Shown here: in pieces, positions 21,931 to 32,866 of the stretch
Position numbering within the stretch: position 1 is the stretch's first letter
How the letters are laid out: each line of letters opens with the position of its first letter
From: Hysterangium stoloniferum
Lineage: Eukaryota; Basidiomycota; Agaricomycetes; Hysterangiales; Hysterangiaceae
DNA length: 64,000 nt
Direction: 5' to 3'
NCBI GenBank assembly: GCA_015178975.1
Contig: WHVD01000138.1
Coordinates: 62,001 to 126,000, forward strand
The notes under the pieces: model-generated
Told to the model about the DNA's origin: nothing
Database searches by the model: none
The model's input: only the letters and a program-made list of their open reading frames with translations
Position numbers and translations under genes: made by a program

Positions 21931-23060
21931 ATGGGTCCAAAACCAACACCACGCAGGCCAATGCCGACCACCAGGCCCTCCATGGGCAATATCTATCAGG
22001 TGCTGCTCACTGCTGCCCAAATTTTGGTGCAGTGGGAGGAGCAATGTTGACAGCAAGAGGAGGCTGAAAAAGAGGCCAGGGAGGCCGAGGAGGCCCTGGA
22101 TAGGGAATACCAAGTGGCCTTGGCTGCAGTAGTTGTGGGCAAGGTAAGTCCCCTTTATCAACTTGTTGTTTTTTTTTTTTTTTGACTGACTTGGTGTTTT
22201 CAGCGCAAGGTGACAGAGGTTGAATTGGAATCTGAGGGGGAGCTGGAGAGCCCCCAGCAGGTGAGCCTCAGGTCCGTGGGTGTACTGTGGAACTAACCAT
22301 ATCAACAGAAGGCAAGGAAGGCGGTACTGATCTGCCTACCAGCTCAGAACGACCTGTGGTGTTCTGGTTGTAATGACCGGAACACTGAGTGCAATCAGAA
22401 GTCTGGCTGGGGCCTGGGGTGCTATCAGTGTGCGCACCTCAAAGCGAGGTGCTTGCTTGTTCACAAGCAGCCTACCAGGTCTGGGTCATGGGACAACAGC
22501 GGGTCGGACGGGTATTCCAGCCTGGAGGAGGTTTTGGGATGGATCACTGAGGGCTTCAGAATGAGTTGCTCTGGAAGAGCAACAAGGTGCATGTGGTGAT
22601 GGCCACCGATATCCGCACACTTTGCTCGGAACATTACAAGTTTCTAGTGGAGTATGCTGGTTTTGTTTATGAGGAGGTGGAGGCCTGGAGTTCTGAGGAT
22701 GCTGGGTCAGATGAGGAAGGGGTGCCCACGGAGATACCCGAGGAGATGGAGCTCATGGAGTTCCTTGTGGAGCTCATGGAGTTCCTTGTGGAGCTCATGG
22801 AGTTCCTTGTGGAGCTCATGGAGTTCCTTGTGGAGCTCATGGAGTTCCTTGTGGAGCTCATGGAGTTCCTTGTGGAGCTCATGGAGTTCCTTGTGGAGCT
22901 CATGGAGTTCCTTGTGGAGCTCATGGAGTTCCTTGTGGAGCTCATGGAGTTCCTTGTGGAGCTCATGGAGTTCCTTGTGGAGCTCATGGAGTTCCTTGTG
23001 GAGCTCATGGAGTTCCTTGTGGAGCTCATGGAGGTCCATGGTGAACTCTTGAGTGTGAGC
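21931..23060 (+). CDS. Antisense accessory ORF of chromovirus copy 1 (Zn(II)2Cys6-like), fossil
   Basis: The frame opens with ATG 21931 (MGPKPTPRRPMP). A Glu/Ala-rich helical stretch, an intron-like segment (GTAAGT 22142 to TTTTCAG 22203) and a short acidic part follow. After a second intron-like segment comes a cysteine cluster at about 22368-22465 with spacing C-x2-C-x6-C-x9-C-x2-C-x6-C around a GWG motif. That is the spacing of the fungal Gal4-type binuclear zinc cluster. Further on the region contains the 21-bp repeat array (22747-23035). The element is a fossil and this ORF is also not whole. Its role is unknown; DNA binding is an inference from the cysteine pattern. Confidence 0.55.
22747..23035. 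repeat. 21-bp tandem repeat, about 13.7 nearly identical units
   Basis: The unit GAGCTCATGGAGTTCCTTGTG is repeated head to tail with essentially no differences. On the plus strand it encodes the heptad ELMEFLV in the frame 22566-23183. Hydrophobic residues at L, F, L and V positions would suit a coiled coil. All other frames stay open too because the period is a multiple of three. Unit identity says the array expanded recently. Confidence 0.95.
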
Positions 23061-23072
23061 AGAGGTGAGATT

Positions 23073-24841
23073 TCATTCTGGATGTACTGTAATATTTGGA
23101 TTATATCCTTTATTTGCAAAGAATGGGGAAACACCAGTAGTGGCCGAGGGTGCATTGTTGTAAGAAAATTCTGCAAGTGGTAACAAGGATTTCCAATTGT
23201 CCTGTTGATAATTGCAATATACGTGGAGATATTGTTCCAATGTCTGATTGACGTGTTCGGTTTGTCCATCACCTTCCGGATGATGTCTGGACATGAAATG
23301 TAATTTCATGTCCAAGGATTTCCCGAGGGATCTAAAGAAGTGAGACACGAACTCTGATCCTCAGTTGGAAGTTACGTGGGATGGAACTCCGTGCTTGGAA
23401 AATACATGGATAATAAAAAGTTCCACTAACTGCACGGACATAATTGTATCATAAGTAGGGATGAATATACCTTGTTTTGAGAATCTGTCAACAATGACTA
23501 GAATGGTGGAAAAGCCTTCAGAATCTGGTAGGTGTTCAATGAAATCCATAGAGATGGAATTCCACAGGTGTTCCGGTACCGGGAGTTGTTTCAAAAGGCT
23601 GTATGCCTTGTGTCACTGAGATTTCGAGTGGGGACAAGTAGTGCAAGATTTACAATAGTACTTAATGAATCCATGGAGTCTGGGCCAAGTATATTCTCTT
23701 CTTATTAATGATAGAGTTTTGTTGTACCCGAAATGTCCTGAAAGTGGATGATCATGTTTGTACTGAAGGATCCTGGTCAGAGTCCAGTACATAGATCCGA
23801 TCATCAAGTCTAACAAAACCATGCTGATCAAGAGACCACCAGGGTTGATCGGGGTCCATGGGATTGTCAAGGTGAGCTTTAGTAATCGGGTCTAGCGGAA
23901 TTGCCGATAGAATATCTTGATGTAACTTCTCAATATCCATAATGATAATTCCACGGACAATGGGATGGACGAGGAAAGTTGCGTGGACCGATGTGGTAAG
24001 TTGCTGATTCATGAAAATAGGTTTCAGGTTGTGTGGGTTTCCCATAGCATAGTTGTTGCTCCCCTCTTTAGGATAGATGTCCCATCATCTAGTTAAAGCG
24101 TTGGGCTTGCCTCTGAGATGGCAGGGTCAAAAACAGATAATCATATTGAAGGTGGATAGATATTCAGACCAGCAGGCCTGCCGATGGGTCAAAAGTTTTG
24201 TGGTAGAAATGTATTCCAGGTTTTTGTGATCTGTTACAACATCAATCGGAGTTCCCAAGCCTTCCAAGTAGTGTCGCCATGCTTTGAAAGCTGAAAAAAT
24301 GCTAGGAGTTCCTTATCATGAATGTCGTAGTTGAGCTCTGCTCTGGTAAAAGTCCAGGACAGAAAAGCCATAGGGTGGACTTCTCCATTGGAGTCCTGGA
24401 TAGATAGAATGGCTCCAAGTGCATAGTCTGAGGTGTCCATTTCAACAATGAGTGGGAAGTCCAGTTTCCAATGTGACAGGATAGGAGCTGAAGAAAAAGA
24501 ATTTTTTAAAAGATTGAAAGCTTTTTGACACTTATCATTAAAATTCCACAGAGTATCCTTATGCATAAGAGGAACCGTGATGTCAGAATATCCGCAGATA
24601 AACCATTGGTAAAAATTGGCAAAGCTGAGGAAGGATTGTATATGTATCTTTAACTTTTTGGGCCAATCTTTGATGACTTGCACTTTAGTTTCATCCATGC
24701 AGAGTCTGTTGGGTCCCATTATGAAGCCCAGGTATTCCACGGAGTCCATGTCAAAAGTACATTTTTTACCATTCGTGAATAAACCATGTTGTCTGAGTCT
24801 CCGGAGAACTTCGTGGACTTTTTTGTCGTCAACCTGCTCTC
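23073..24841 (-). pseudogene. Chromovirus copy 1 pol remnant: partial RT, RNase H, integrase
   Basis: Recognisable parts, in coding order, are the back of RT (VEYLGFIMGP, then the IQSFLSFANFYQWFI segment), RNase H ([33 protein letters not shown]), the H2C2 segment (HPLSGHFGYNKTLSLIRREY, with CKSCTTCPHSKSQ) and the integrase core (SISMDFIEHLPDSEGFSTIL, HHPEGDGQTEHVNQTLEQYL, SYNNAPSATTGVSPFFANKG). This is the usual chromovirus order. It is broken in several places. Confidence 0.85.
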
Positions 24842-24865
24842 TGTTGGAAACCACTAAGCCAATGT

Positions 24866-24934
24866 TGGCTTAGTGGTTTCCAATATAAAGTAAATCCAAT
24901 ACTCCAAAGACCTCACTTGGTCTGAGTTCAATCC
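24866..24934 (+). promoter_or_regulatory. Pol III-like A and B boxes, left arm
   Basis: An A-box-like TGGCTTAGTGG is at 24866-24876, inside the hairpin. A B-box-like GAGTTCAATCC is at 24924-24934, 47 bp on. The spacing is like that of tRNA genes or tRNA-derived SINEs. The anticodon region does not fold as a tRNA. Confidence 0.55.
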
Positions 24935-25549
24935 CTGCTCATACCAATAGTTTGAAGCCCAAAAATAAGTGGCAAAATAACTTGTTGTTAAGATGTGTAC
25001 ATGGAGGGTTTCCAGAGAAACCCACAGGAAAGCCAGTAGGACTTGCCTTCAGCTTATTGGCTGTGCCCTCATGTTACGACCATGTCGCAACCTGACGGTC
25101 CCCGAGGTTATCACCTCCTATTGACAATTCAAGTCATCGTTCAAGTCATTGTTCAAGTCTTCACATCGGAAACCATCAGCTTCCCGATGCTGATGTATGC
25201 CTTCGCAGTGATCAAACTCCATTTATGCCCCTGTCGAAATATACTCGTACTATCTGGTTAAACTTTGATACATCCCTTTTATTATGATGATCCGTTCTAC
25301 TCGATGTTTCACATATGTCTACATATACTTGTAACCCTCAGACTATTTCCTTTTCTCGTAATTCCACTATCGGTTATCTCACGGCCTCTGAACTAATCGT
25401 AACCTTCCTGTTTCTAGTCAAGCTTATTTGTCAATACTGCTTTCCGGTCTTCTCCTAGTTAGTGTTTTTAGATGCCTGATACTTGTATATGAACCCACTG
25501 TAGTTGTAGTTACTAGGCAATCAGAATATCGACTCAGAATACCCTCTTA

Positions 25550-27150
25550 CAGTGAGGGACAAAACCCTTCCAATGATTTTTAGTTGTGCAAAGATTCTTG
25601 AATAACTCAAGAACCACTGTAGATACAGACCTGAAATTTGGTGGTTGGTTAGGTCTATATGTTATCTATATGCCATTAAAATATTATGATAAGCACTGGT
25701 ATTTTCCATGCTATAAATAAAATAATAATAAAATCACATTGGAAGGGTTTTGTCCCTGGTATAAAAAGAACACAAATCAAACAATCTAGTACTTGGTATA
25801 GCCTCCCTTGGCCTTCAAAACAGCCTCAAATCTTCTAGGCATACTCTCTATCAAATTCTGATAAGTAGAGGCAGGGATCTTCTCTCACTTTGTCTAAACC
25901 TCTCCCACAACTTATGAATACTCTTGGGTGCCACTTCATACTCTCCCAGCCTCTTTTTGAGGTAATACCAGAGGTGTTCAATTGGATAAGGTCAGCAGAC
26001 TGAGGTGGTCATACCATGACCACAAATCCATTATCTTTAAACCAATTGGTGGCCTTCTTGCTCTTGTGTTTGGGATCATTATCTTGCTGAAAGACCACAT
26101 CTTCTGTGTTCTTGCCATAATACTTCATGATTGCTTGAAGTTCATCTTCCAGAATGCTAACATAAAGGTCAGCATCCATCCTTCCATCAATTTTGGTGGA
26201 ATATTCTGGTCCTTCCCACAACATACAGCTTCACAACATCAGATTTCCTCCTCCAAACTTGACTGTACTCTCAACCACCCTATCACTGAGCCCCTCTCCT
26301 GCCTTTTTCCATACCTACTTCCTCCCATCTGACCCCAAACAATTGATTTTTGTCTCATCTAACCAAACAAACCTCTTCCAATCATCCACAGTCCAGTCCT
26401 TGTGTCCCAGAGCAAAGCCCATTCTTGCCTTCCTATACCTCTTAGTGAGTAAAGGCCTTTTTCTCTTCACCACAGCTCTCATTCCGGCTTTCTTGAGTGC
26501 TCTATGAAAAGTCTTCACTGAAATGGACTTTCCAGTCATATTTTGAAGGATTTTGGTGACCTCAGTGGCATGTCCTGCCTTCTGAGAAGTGATTTGTTAG
26601 AGGGAATAATGAATATCTGAGAGAGAAAGCTTGCATGGATGGCCACCAGGTGCTTTGGCAAGTGATGGGCAATGGGTAAAGTGAATTCTGGATATAGTAA
26701 ATTGACCTCTGCCAGTGATTGCAGAGATCTGAGAAGCAGACTTGCCCTTATTGAGCAAAATGAAAATGTAGCTAACCTGAGGAGGAGTAAGAGCTTTCAT
26801 AGTGTAGAATGTTGAGTTGTGGGGATTTTGTTGAACTCAAAAGTGAACAGCTATATATATATCTAAATTTGACAGGTCACATGATTTTTATTTGCACTTC
26901 TTTGCATATAATCAATAATGTTTTGTGCTGAGCATGTGACTGGGACAAAACCCTTCCAATGTGATTTTATTATTATTTTATTTATAGCATGGGAAATACT
27001 AATACTTATGTCATAATATTTTAAGAGCATGTAGATAACATGTAGACCTAACTAACCACCAAATTTCAGGTCTGTATCTACAGTGGTTCTTGAGTTATTC
27101 AAGAATCTTTGCACAACTAAAAATCATTGGAAGAGTTTTGTCCCTCACTG
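25550..27150 (-). mobile_element. Tc1-type DNA transposon (family C), dead
   Basis: The element is 1601 bp and is flanked by TA on both sides (25548-25549 and 27151-27152). Its terminal inverted repeats are about 210 bp each (25550-25760 and 26940-27150), with tips CAGTGAGGGAC. Within each TIR the outer GGGACAAAACCCTTCCAATG recurs at the inner edge as its exact reverse complement. The single gene is a transposase on the minus strand, broken by frameshifts and stops. It inserted into a family B solo LTR. Confidence 0.95.
25786..26800 (-). pseudogene. Tc1 family transposase, inactive
   Basis: Coding starts at ATG 26800 (MKALTPPQVSYIFILLNKGK) with a helix-turn-helix of the Tc1 paired type (SASQISAITGRGQFTISRIH). 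The first catalytic Asp lies in VWLDETKINCLGSDGRK near 26365, the second in VVFQQDNDPKH near 26095. The third part (IEHLW, near 25985) is out of frame because one base is missing before it, and stops and frame changes separate the pieces. The frame ends in KGGYTKY-stop at 25786. Intact relatives are about 330-340 residues, so the length fits. Confidence 0.9.
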
Positions 27151-28192
27151 TACATCTATAGAAGTCTCATACTAAGTACTCCACTATCTGCCTTCGCATG
27201 TGCTCGCCCACTCTCAGTCCCCGACCCCTTGGCCCGACACTCGACTTATCCCTCATTTCCGATCAGTAGTTTTGCCGAGAGGTATTCGTTAGGACTAGTC
27301 TTCGCCCACCTGAAATTTAAGGACACCCGACGGTTAACTGTGAGGGCAAAGCACATAAGCTGAAGCCAAGTCCTTCCGATTGGTCCCCGTTGGCCCACCG
27401 ACACTAGTCAGTTTTTAGTTCTTAACACCTTACGAGATCGTGTTGTCCAATTTCAGATGGGTGGACGGGAATCCCGGGGAGTCCAGGCAGGGTTCATGGG
27501 TTGAGAGGTTGAGGGGTGATGAGTCAGAAGTTGAGTAGTAAATAGTTGGAGGTTGAGTGATAGAGGGGTCAGAGCCCATGGGCTCTGACAAGTAAGAGCG
27601 GTGTGTTTCAAAGAGGAGAATAGAGTGGAAAATGTACTGAGATTACTGGGGAGAATCTAAGCTGATTTTCTGACTGGATTGTATGTACAACATCTGCCAG
27701 ACTATATAGGCTGTGGAATGTATAACATACCAAATCCAGTAATAATGAAAACTAAACTAGCAAACATGAAACGAGATAAGTAAACACCAAACTTGGTGTT
27801 AGGAATGGAATGGAGTGGAGCGGAGTCCGAATCATGACAGGTCATTTGTCCATAACAGGAACAGGGCTCAGTTAGAGAGCTGATGGGTTTTCCGAGTGGG
27901 GTCCAGTGACTGGTATGTGGGACAGGGTCAGAGATAGTCAGGAGCGGGGTCCGGTGGGTATTCCGGTGACTGATACACGAAGTGACGAAGGTCGAGCATG
28001 GACAGGTCTGATGTACGGAGTCCAGCAGGTATTCCGGTAAACTGATAATTGGTGTGTGTAGGGTGTGGGTGCACATAAGTTAGTGCCTGGAGTCTGGCAG
28101 GATTTCCAGTTGTAACACTTGTATTTGGCATTAAGAGGGATAAGAATTACTTAATATCTAGTTGGCCCACACACAATGTTGGCTACTGGCCT

Positions 28193-28569
28193 TAAAAAAA
28201 AGTCACAGGGGAGTTACTACTGACCAAAAGACTTCCAAGCTTCTCTGGCCAATGACAGCATTTTTCCTCATTCGAGAGCACCATTTTCCTTGTTCAAGAG
28301 CAGCATCATCCTCAGTTGAGGGCAACATTTTCCTCATTTGAGCACTTCGAGAGCCATACCTTCCTTGTCTGAGTGCTACATCTGGAACACTCTCAATAAT
28401 TTATTACTTCCTTTTATTAGTTGTCAGTACTTATACAAGACTATGCAAGTCGAGGAGGAGAATTCAGTCTTACTTTATGTGACTCAGCAAGCCTTTTCTT
28501 TTTTTAGTGGTTTCCAACATAAAGTAAACTATGACCCAAAGGTCAATAGTGACTCTCCTATGACCTGTT
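28193..28569. other. Core of the hairpin-tipped element
   Basis: The core holds three to four imperfect units of about 30 bp (near 28255-28345, ATTTTCCTCATTTGAGAGCA-like) and, at 28505-28530, a third partial copy of the arm sequence (AGTGGTTTCCAACATAAAGT). No coding frame with a domain was found. Confidence 0.6.
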
Positions 28570-28692
28570 AAAGGCTGGTAGCCAACATTGTGTGTGGGCC
28601 AACTAGATTTTAAGTAATTCTTATCCCTCTTAATGCCAAATACAAGTTATTTTGCCACTTATTTTTGGGCTTCAAACTATTGGTATGGGTGG

Positions 28693-28762
28693 GGATTGAA
28701 CTCACAACCAAGTGGGTCTTCAGAGTATCGGAGTTTACTTTATGTTGGAAACCACTAAGCCA
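28693..28762 (-). promoter_or_regulatory. Pol III-like A and B boxes, right arm
   Basis: This is the mirror copy of the left-arm boxes: on the minus strand the A box is at 28762-28752 inside the hairpin and the B box at 28703-28693. Transcription from both arms would point inward. Confidence 0.5.
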
Positions 28763-28791
28763 ATGTTGGCTTAGTGGTTTCCAACACTCTC

Positions 28792-29068
28792 AATTCCAAG
28801 GGTAGTCACTGACCCATAGGATCTGTGGTCTGGTTAATGTGTTGAATTCACATTACTGATTAAATGACTCATCTTTGAGGTGTGTGTTATGATCTGGAGA
28901 GTCTTCCATCAAAAGTGTTATGTAATGCAGAAGCTTAGGTAGCAATGTTGCTGTTCTGGGTCACAGTATTGGCTCTAAGGTTTCAAACTTAAAGCAAGCT
29001 TAGAGACTCTGGATGCTTGAGGAGATGGCAGAGGACAATGATAAAGAGGGTGGCATGGCATAGGGCAC
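28792..29068. other. No gene recognised
   Basis: This is the right flank of the hairpin-tipped element. It does not continue the reverse transcriptase that lies on its left flank, so a rearrangement preceded or followed the insertion. Confidence 0.4.
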
Positions 29069-31313
29069 ATGGCTTCAGTAGTAAGTACTTGTCACAGACT
29101 TGAGGCCTACATCACTATTAAAGATTCCAAGCTCCTGACAACCAATGAAAGGCCTAACACTCAGTCAAGATCTGTATTGTATGTACACACTATTACTACA
29201 CCATCTACCCAATCCTTACCAAAATATTTACCATTTTACCACCCAGCAGCCATCAATGTCACAGCTACATTTGACACCTCTCTCATGAATGCACACAGAA
29301 TAGCAATAGGTGCGGAATATCACAGAAAGGGCATTAACAGTCACTATAGGTCCAATGATGAATTTGGGATGAGTAGCTGCCAGTAGTAGGAATTGGGAAG
29401 GTTTCGGTGCAGATCCTTTCCTTGTGTGTTGGGATGTCAGAGACTGTAAAGGGTTACCAAAGCCAAGGTATCATTTTATGTGTGAAGCATCTGTGAGCTA
29501 CTCTGTCTATTCTTTTGTCTCTTCTCTTTTCCTTGCATCTTTTGCCTATCATGAGCAGCTTTCTTTACTTTTCCTCACCTACTGTTGTGTCCCCATTGTG
29601 CACATGACCACTTCACTAGCTTTCTTTGCCAACACTGACATCTTGCCTTAGCATCACCAATGAACAAGAGCATTTTCGTGGTGGCTTCAAAGCAACAAAG
29701 GTCTATTTTCAAATTTTGATGACCAGACTTTACATGAAGTATACATATCTATGGCCATTCGCTGAGGCTGTCTGGGTGGGCATTGGCTCTGTGATGTAAG
29801 TTGCACTTCATTATCCCTGTGCTATATCTCGAGTTTGAATATATGTGCAGGTGTTTGTACAACAAGCTTAACCAAACCCAGACCTGCCAAAACAGTAAAC
29901 TTCTGAATGGTGCACTGAAGGAAGAGTTAGACTTCCAGGGTTTTATCGTCAGTGAGTGGGCAGGTACATATGATCAACGGTGTTCAGGTACATTTAATCT
30001 TCATCACTTTCCTTCAATGACGTTCACTGGTTGCCATGTTCATCTTCTATAGCCCGCAATAGCTGGTCTCGACATGAACATGCCAGGCTTCAGGGCTACA
30101 GCCAAGGTCCACAAGGTTTTGTACCCACCAACACAACTAACTATTGGTGGGTAGCAACCTGATAGAAGCAGTATGTTCACATTTTAACTATCCACATGTT
30201 CTCACTCCTTAACAGGTCAACAATGGCAGCGTCTCGATGACATGGTAACCCATTCCATAGCTGCATTCTTTAAACTTGGTCAGGATAATGGTACCCTGCC
30301 CTCAATTTTGATTACAGTACTGAGGACACATTCTCTGGTGGGATGCTTGTTGATGAGCCTATTAAGTAGGTGTTTTATTCTTCTACAGTTGAGGTGCTTC
30401 CCTACTCCAGTGTGTTTAGTGTGCAGGCAGATCATTACAAGTTGATTAGGGAGGTTGGCTCAGCAAGTACTGACTTGCTGAAAAATACTAATAATACTAT
30501 CCCCTTGAGCACCACCAAGAACATCAAATGTGCATCTCAACTGTCCTGATCATTACAGCATGCTAATTGCGCCTTCCAGGTATTGCCACTCAAATCTTGA
30601 TGGCCCCAATGGTTGTGGTGACTGTGGCTGTGATCAAGGAGCTTTAGCGATGGGATGGGGATCCAGCACCACAAATATATATTATTATGTTCCTTTTCTC
30701 TAAATAGTGTATCATAACAAATTCACTCACCTGCAGTTCCTGTATCTCATTGATCCCCCCCTTGGCCATACAGAATTTCATACATTCCCAAAACATGGCT
30801 ATCCCTATGGAAATCATCTGAACAATACTGACCTTGCCCAGGTCACTAGCATTGTCAGTCAGGCTGATGTCTGTCTTGTCCTCCTTAATGGTGATTTGGG
30901 AAAAGGTATGTTCTTCCCTGGTTCCCCATCTCACTAACAGCAACAGTGCTGACTCATCCATCATCCTTTCTAGGCTACATTACTGTTGACAGCAATGCTG
31001 GAGACTGCAACAATCTTACCCTCTGGACCACTGTGTGCACAATACTTTCTTGTTTGATGCTTCAACCTGACAGATCTCAGCACTCATGTTCTAGTTTAGT
31101 TACAATTGTTTCATTCCAATCCCTAATCTACTCATTCCTCATGTGCTGTATGGATTTCATAGTTGGCCTCAGATCTAGAGACAATGTGCTGTTTCATTTA
31201 TACTTAGTTGGTAGATTTACTGTCTACAAAGATGCAGACTTGATGAATTTCATCAATGCTCCCATCAGAAATGTCTGCCAATTGGTGAAATGTTGCAGCC
31301 ACTCATTGCAGGT
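29069..31313 (+). pseudogene. GH3 beta-glucosidase, decayed host gene
   Basis: Pieces of a glycoside hydrolase family 3 enzyme appear in the right order: AINVTATFDTSLMNAHRIAI near 29240; NEQEHFRGGFKATK near 29660; then the WPFAEAVWVGIGSVM, LNQTQTCQNSKLLNGALKEE and LDFQGFIVSEWAG segments (29750-29965); AGLDMNMPG near 30068; RLDDMVTHSIAAFFKLGQDN near 30230; NLDGPNGCGDCGCDQGALAM near 30598; ADVCLVLLNGD near 30865; GYITVDSNAGDCNNLTLW near 30975. Family members cleave terminal beta-glucosyl residues, for example in cellobiose, and are often secreted. Here the catalytic Asp of the usual SDW motif is Glu, many frame changes lie between the pieces, and the C-terminal domains are missing. Introns may explain some gaps but not all. 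Confidence 0.85.
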
Positions 31314-32866
31314 AAGTACATATACTTAACCTCACACTTCCATTTTGATTGCTAGTCCTTTGCAGTCCCAACATAAAGAAATTTTATTATTAAATGTGCT
31401 ACAGTGTATTCATATACAGTGACTCAAAAACCCCTTCCAATGTTTGGTACTTCAGATGTATATCCTTGATAACTCAGAGGATAAAAATGCAAAAATATCA
31501 AAAGTATTTGTGAGCATGCTTTATCATATATAGATGGAAATACAATTTCAGTACATAGCTCCAAATATGGTGATACTGCAAATATTTATATACAGGAGAC
31601 TGAATGGAAGGACTTTTTGGCCAGCAGCCTTGATGACTATAAATGCTTATAGTCATGTGACCTTGTTGATTGTTCACCAACTGGGTCCTATCAACAAAAT
31701 CACGTGATGTCACATGATGTCACATGACCACATTGTGGCTGGAGTATAAATATGTACATGGCCTTTATGTCACAACTGTCACTGTCACGACATTGTCATA
31801 AAACATTCAAGGTAACCTTCAACAATCTTTTGACTCATCTTTGACCAAAACTTTGACATCTTTGATACCTTCAAAGATATTCAACAAACATTCAATTTGT
31901 CTCATTTCAATGTCATATGATTTCATTTGTAGGTCATAGTATAATAATAGTTTAATGAAGAAAGGCATAAAAGGGCAATGAAAAGAGTGAGGAGAGCCAG
32001 TCAGAAAATCTCTCCATTGTACATTAGTTGTCTGTATTATTAATCCAGTCTTGATATTCTCTTACATAATCATTGTAACCTTTTGACACTTACTTCCATG
32101 AGCTTTCACAACTGGTATTAGCCTCTTACTTCATTGACAGGGCAAATTTATACTTTGTCAAATGAGGCTTCCATACTCAATTTGTAGAATATTATTTGAC
32201 TTATTCGAGAGAAATCCATTTCATGTCACTTTAGCAACTAGCAACACTCCAATTTCCAAAATGCACACTTTGTCTCTTGCCAGCCAGAATCATATCCTCT
32301 CACTGCTTAATGCTGGCCATACAGCTAGCCACATTGTAGCTTCTACTGGCCATGGCATTGGCACAATCTCTAGACTTCACTCCACACATCAATGTCATCT
32401 CTCTTGGTGGTCATCCCTCCAAGCTTTCTCCTACCAATATTCACTATGCACAGCATCTCATCATCTCTGGGAAGGCTGACACTGCTGTTGATGTGGCCAA
32501 AGCTCTTAGGAATATCACCAACCAGTCCATCTGTACCCAAATTATGTGCAATAGTCTCAATATAATTGGGATGAAGGCTGTGGTAAGGAAGAAAAAGCCC
32601 CTTCTCAGCAAGAAGCATAGAAAGGCAAGGATGGACTTTGCTGTGGCATATCAGCATTGGACTGTGGAGAACTGGAAGAAGGTGGTGTGGTCTGATGAAA
32701 CCAAAATCAACAGGTTGGGATCAGATGGGAGGAAGTGGGTCTGGAAAAAGGCTGGGGAGGGCTTGAGTAATAGGGGCTGGTTCAGGGGACTCAGAAGTTT
32801 GGAGGAGGATCTGTGATGGTATGGGGCTGCATGCTGTGGGAAGGACCTGGGTATGCTTGCAAGATA

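Larger units (their letters stand above)
20971..24841 (-). mobile_element. Ty3/Gypsy chromovirus-type element, copy 1, broken
   Basis: The element is read on the minus strand. Its 3' LTR is 20971-21721 (family A), preceded in element direction by a polypurine tract (AAAGGGAGGGTAC, plus 21722-21734). Pol pieces run from 24854 down to 23073: the back of the reverse transcriptase, RNase H, and integrase with the H2C2 part and core. Between integrase and 3' LTR lies an ORF on the opposite strand (21931-23060). The 5' half, including gag and the 5' LTR, is absent; another element sits where the reverse transcriptase breaks off. It is a fossil with several breaks. Confidence 0.85.
25072..27427 (+). 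mobile_element. Solo LTR, family B, with nested Tc1 element
   Basis: It begins TGTTACGACC and ends TTCTTAACA. The flanks are CCTCA (25067-25071) and CCTTA (27428-27432), a target duplication with one changed base. Without the Tc1 element the LTR is about 755 bp and matches 35010-35751 and 42071-42812. Confidence 0.9.
24986..28117 (-). mobile_element. Solo LTR, family A, with nested insertion
   Basis: It begins TGTTAAGATGTG and ends GTTGTAACA; both flanks are CTTGT (24981-24985 and 28118-28122), a perfect 5-bp target duplication. Without the family B LTR inside it (25072-27427) it is about 776 bp and matches 20971-21721 throughout. It sits in the left arm of the hairpin-tipped element. Confidence 0.9.
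24842..28786. mobile_element. Inverted-repeat element with hairpin tips, hosting nested insertions
   Basis: The ends are 24842-24885 and 28743-28786. Each is a 44-bp palindrome beginning TGTTGGAAACCACTAAGCC, nearly perfect on the left and perfect on the right, with a 2-nt loop. The flanks 24837-24841 and 28787-28791 are both CTCTC, a perfect 5-bp target duplication. The left arm (24842-24985 continued at 28118-28192) and the right arm (28570-28786) are inverted copies of each other over roughly 215 bp. Without the nested LTRs the element is only about 810 bp. It has no coding capacity. Each arm carries tRNA-type A and B boxes. It inserted into the RT region of chromovirus copy 1. Confidence 0.8.

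Noticed and set aside
22667-23272. Minus-strand frames across the 21-bp array (SSTRNSM or HELHKEL repeats)
   Set aside because: They are mirror readings of the array, and one runs into the integrase remnant in another frame.
29069-31313. Working GH3 beta-glucosidase
   Set aside because: Frame changes exceed what introns can explain, the nucleophile Asp is replaced and the C-terminal domains are missing.
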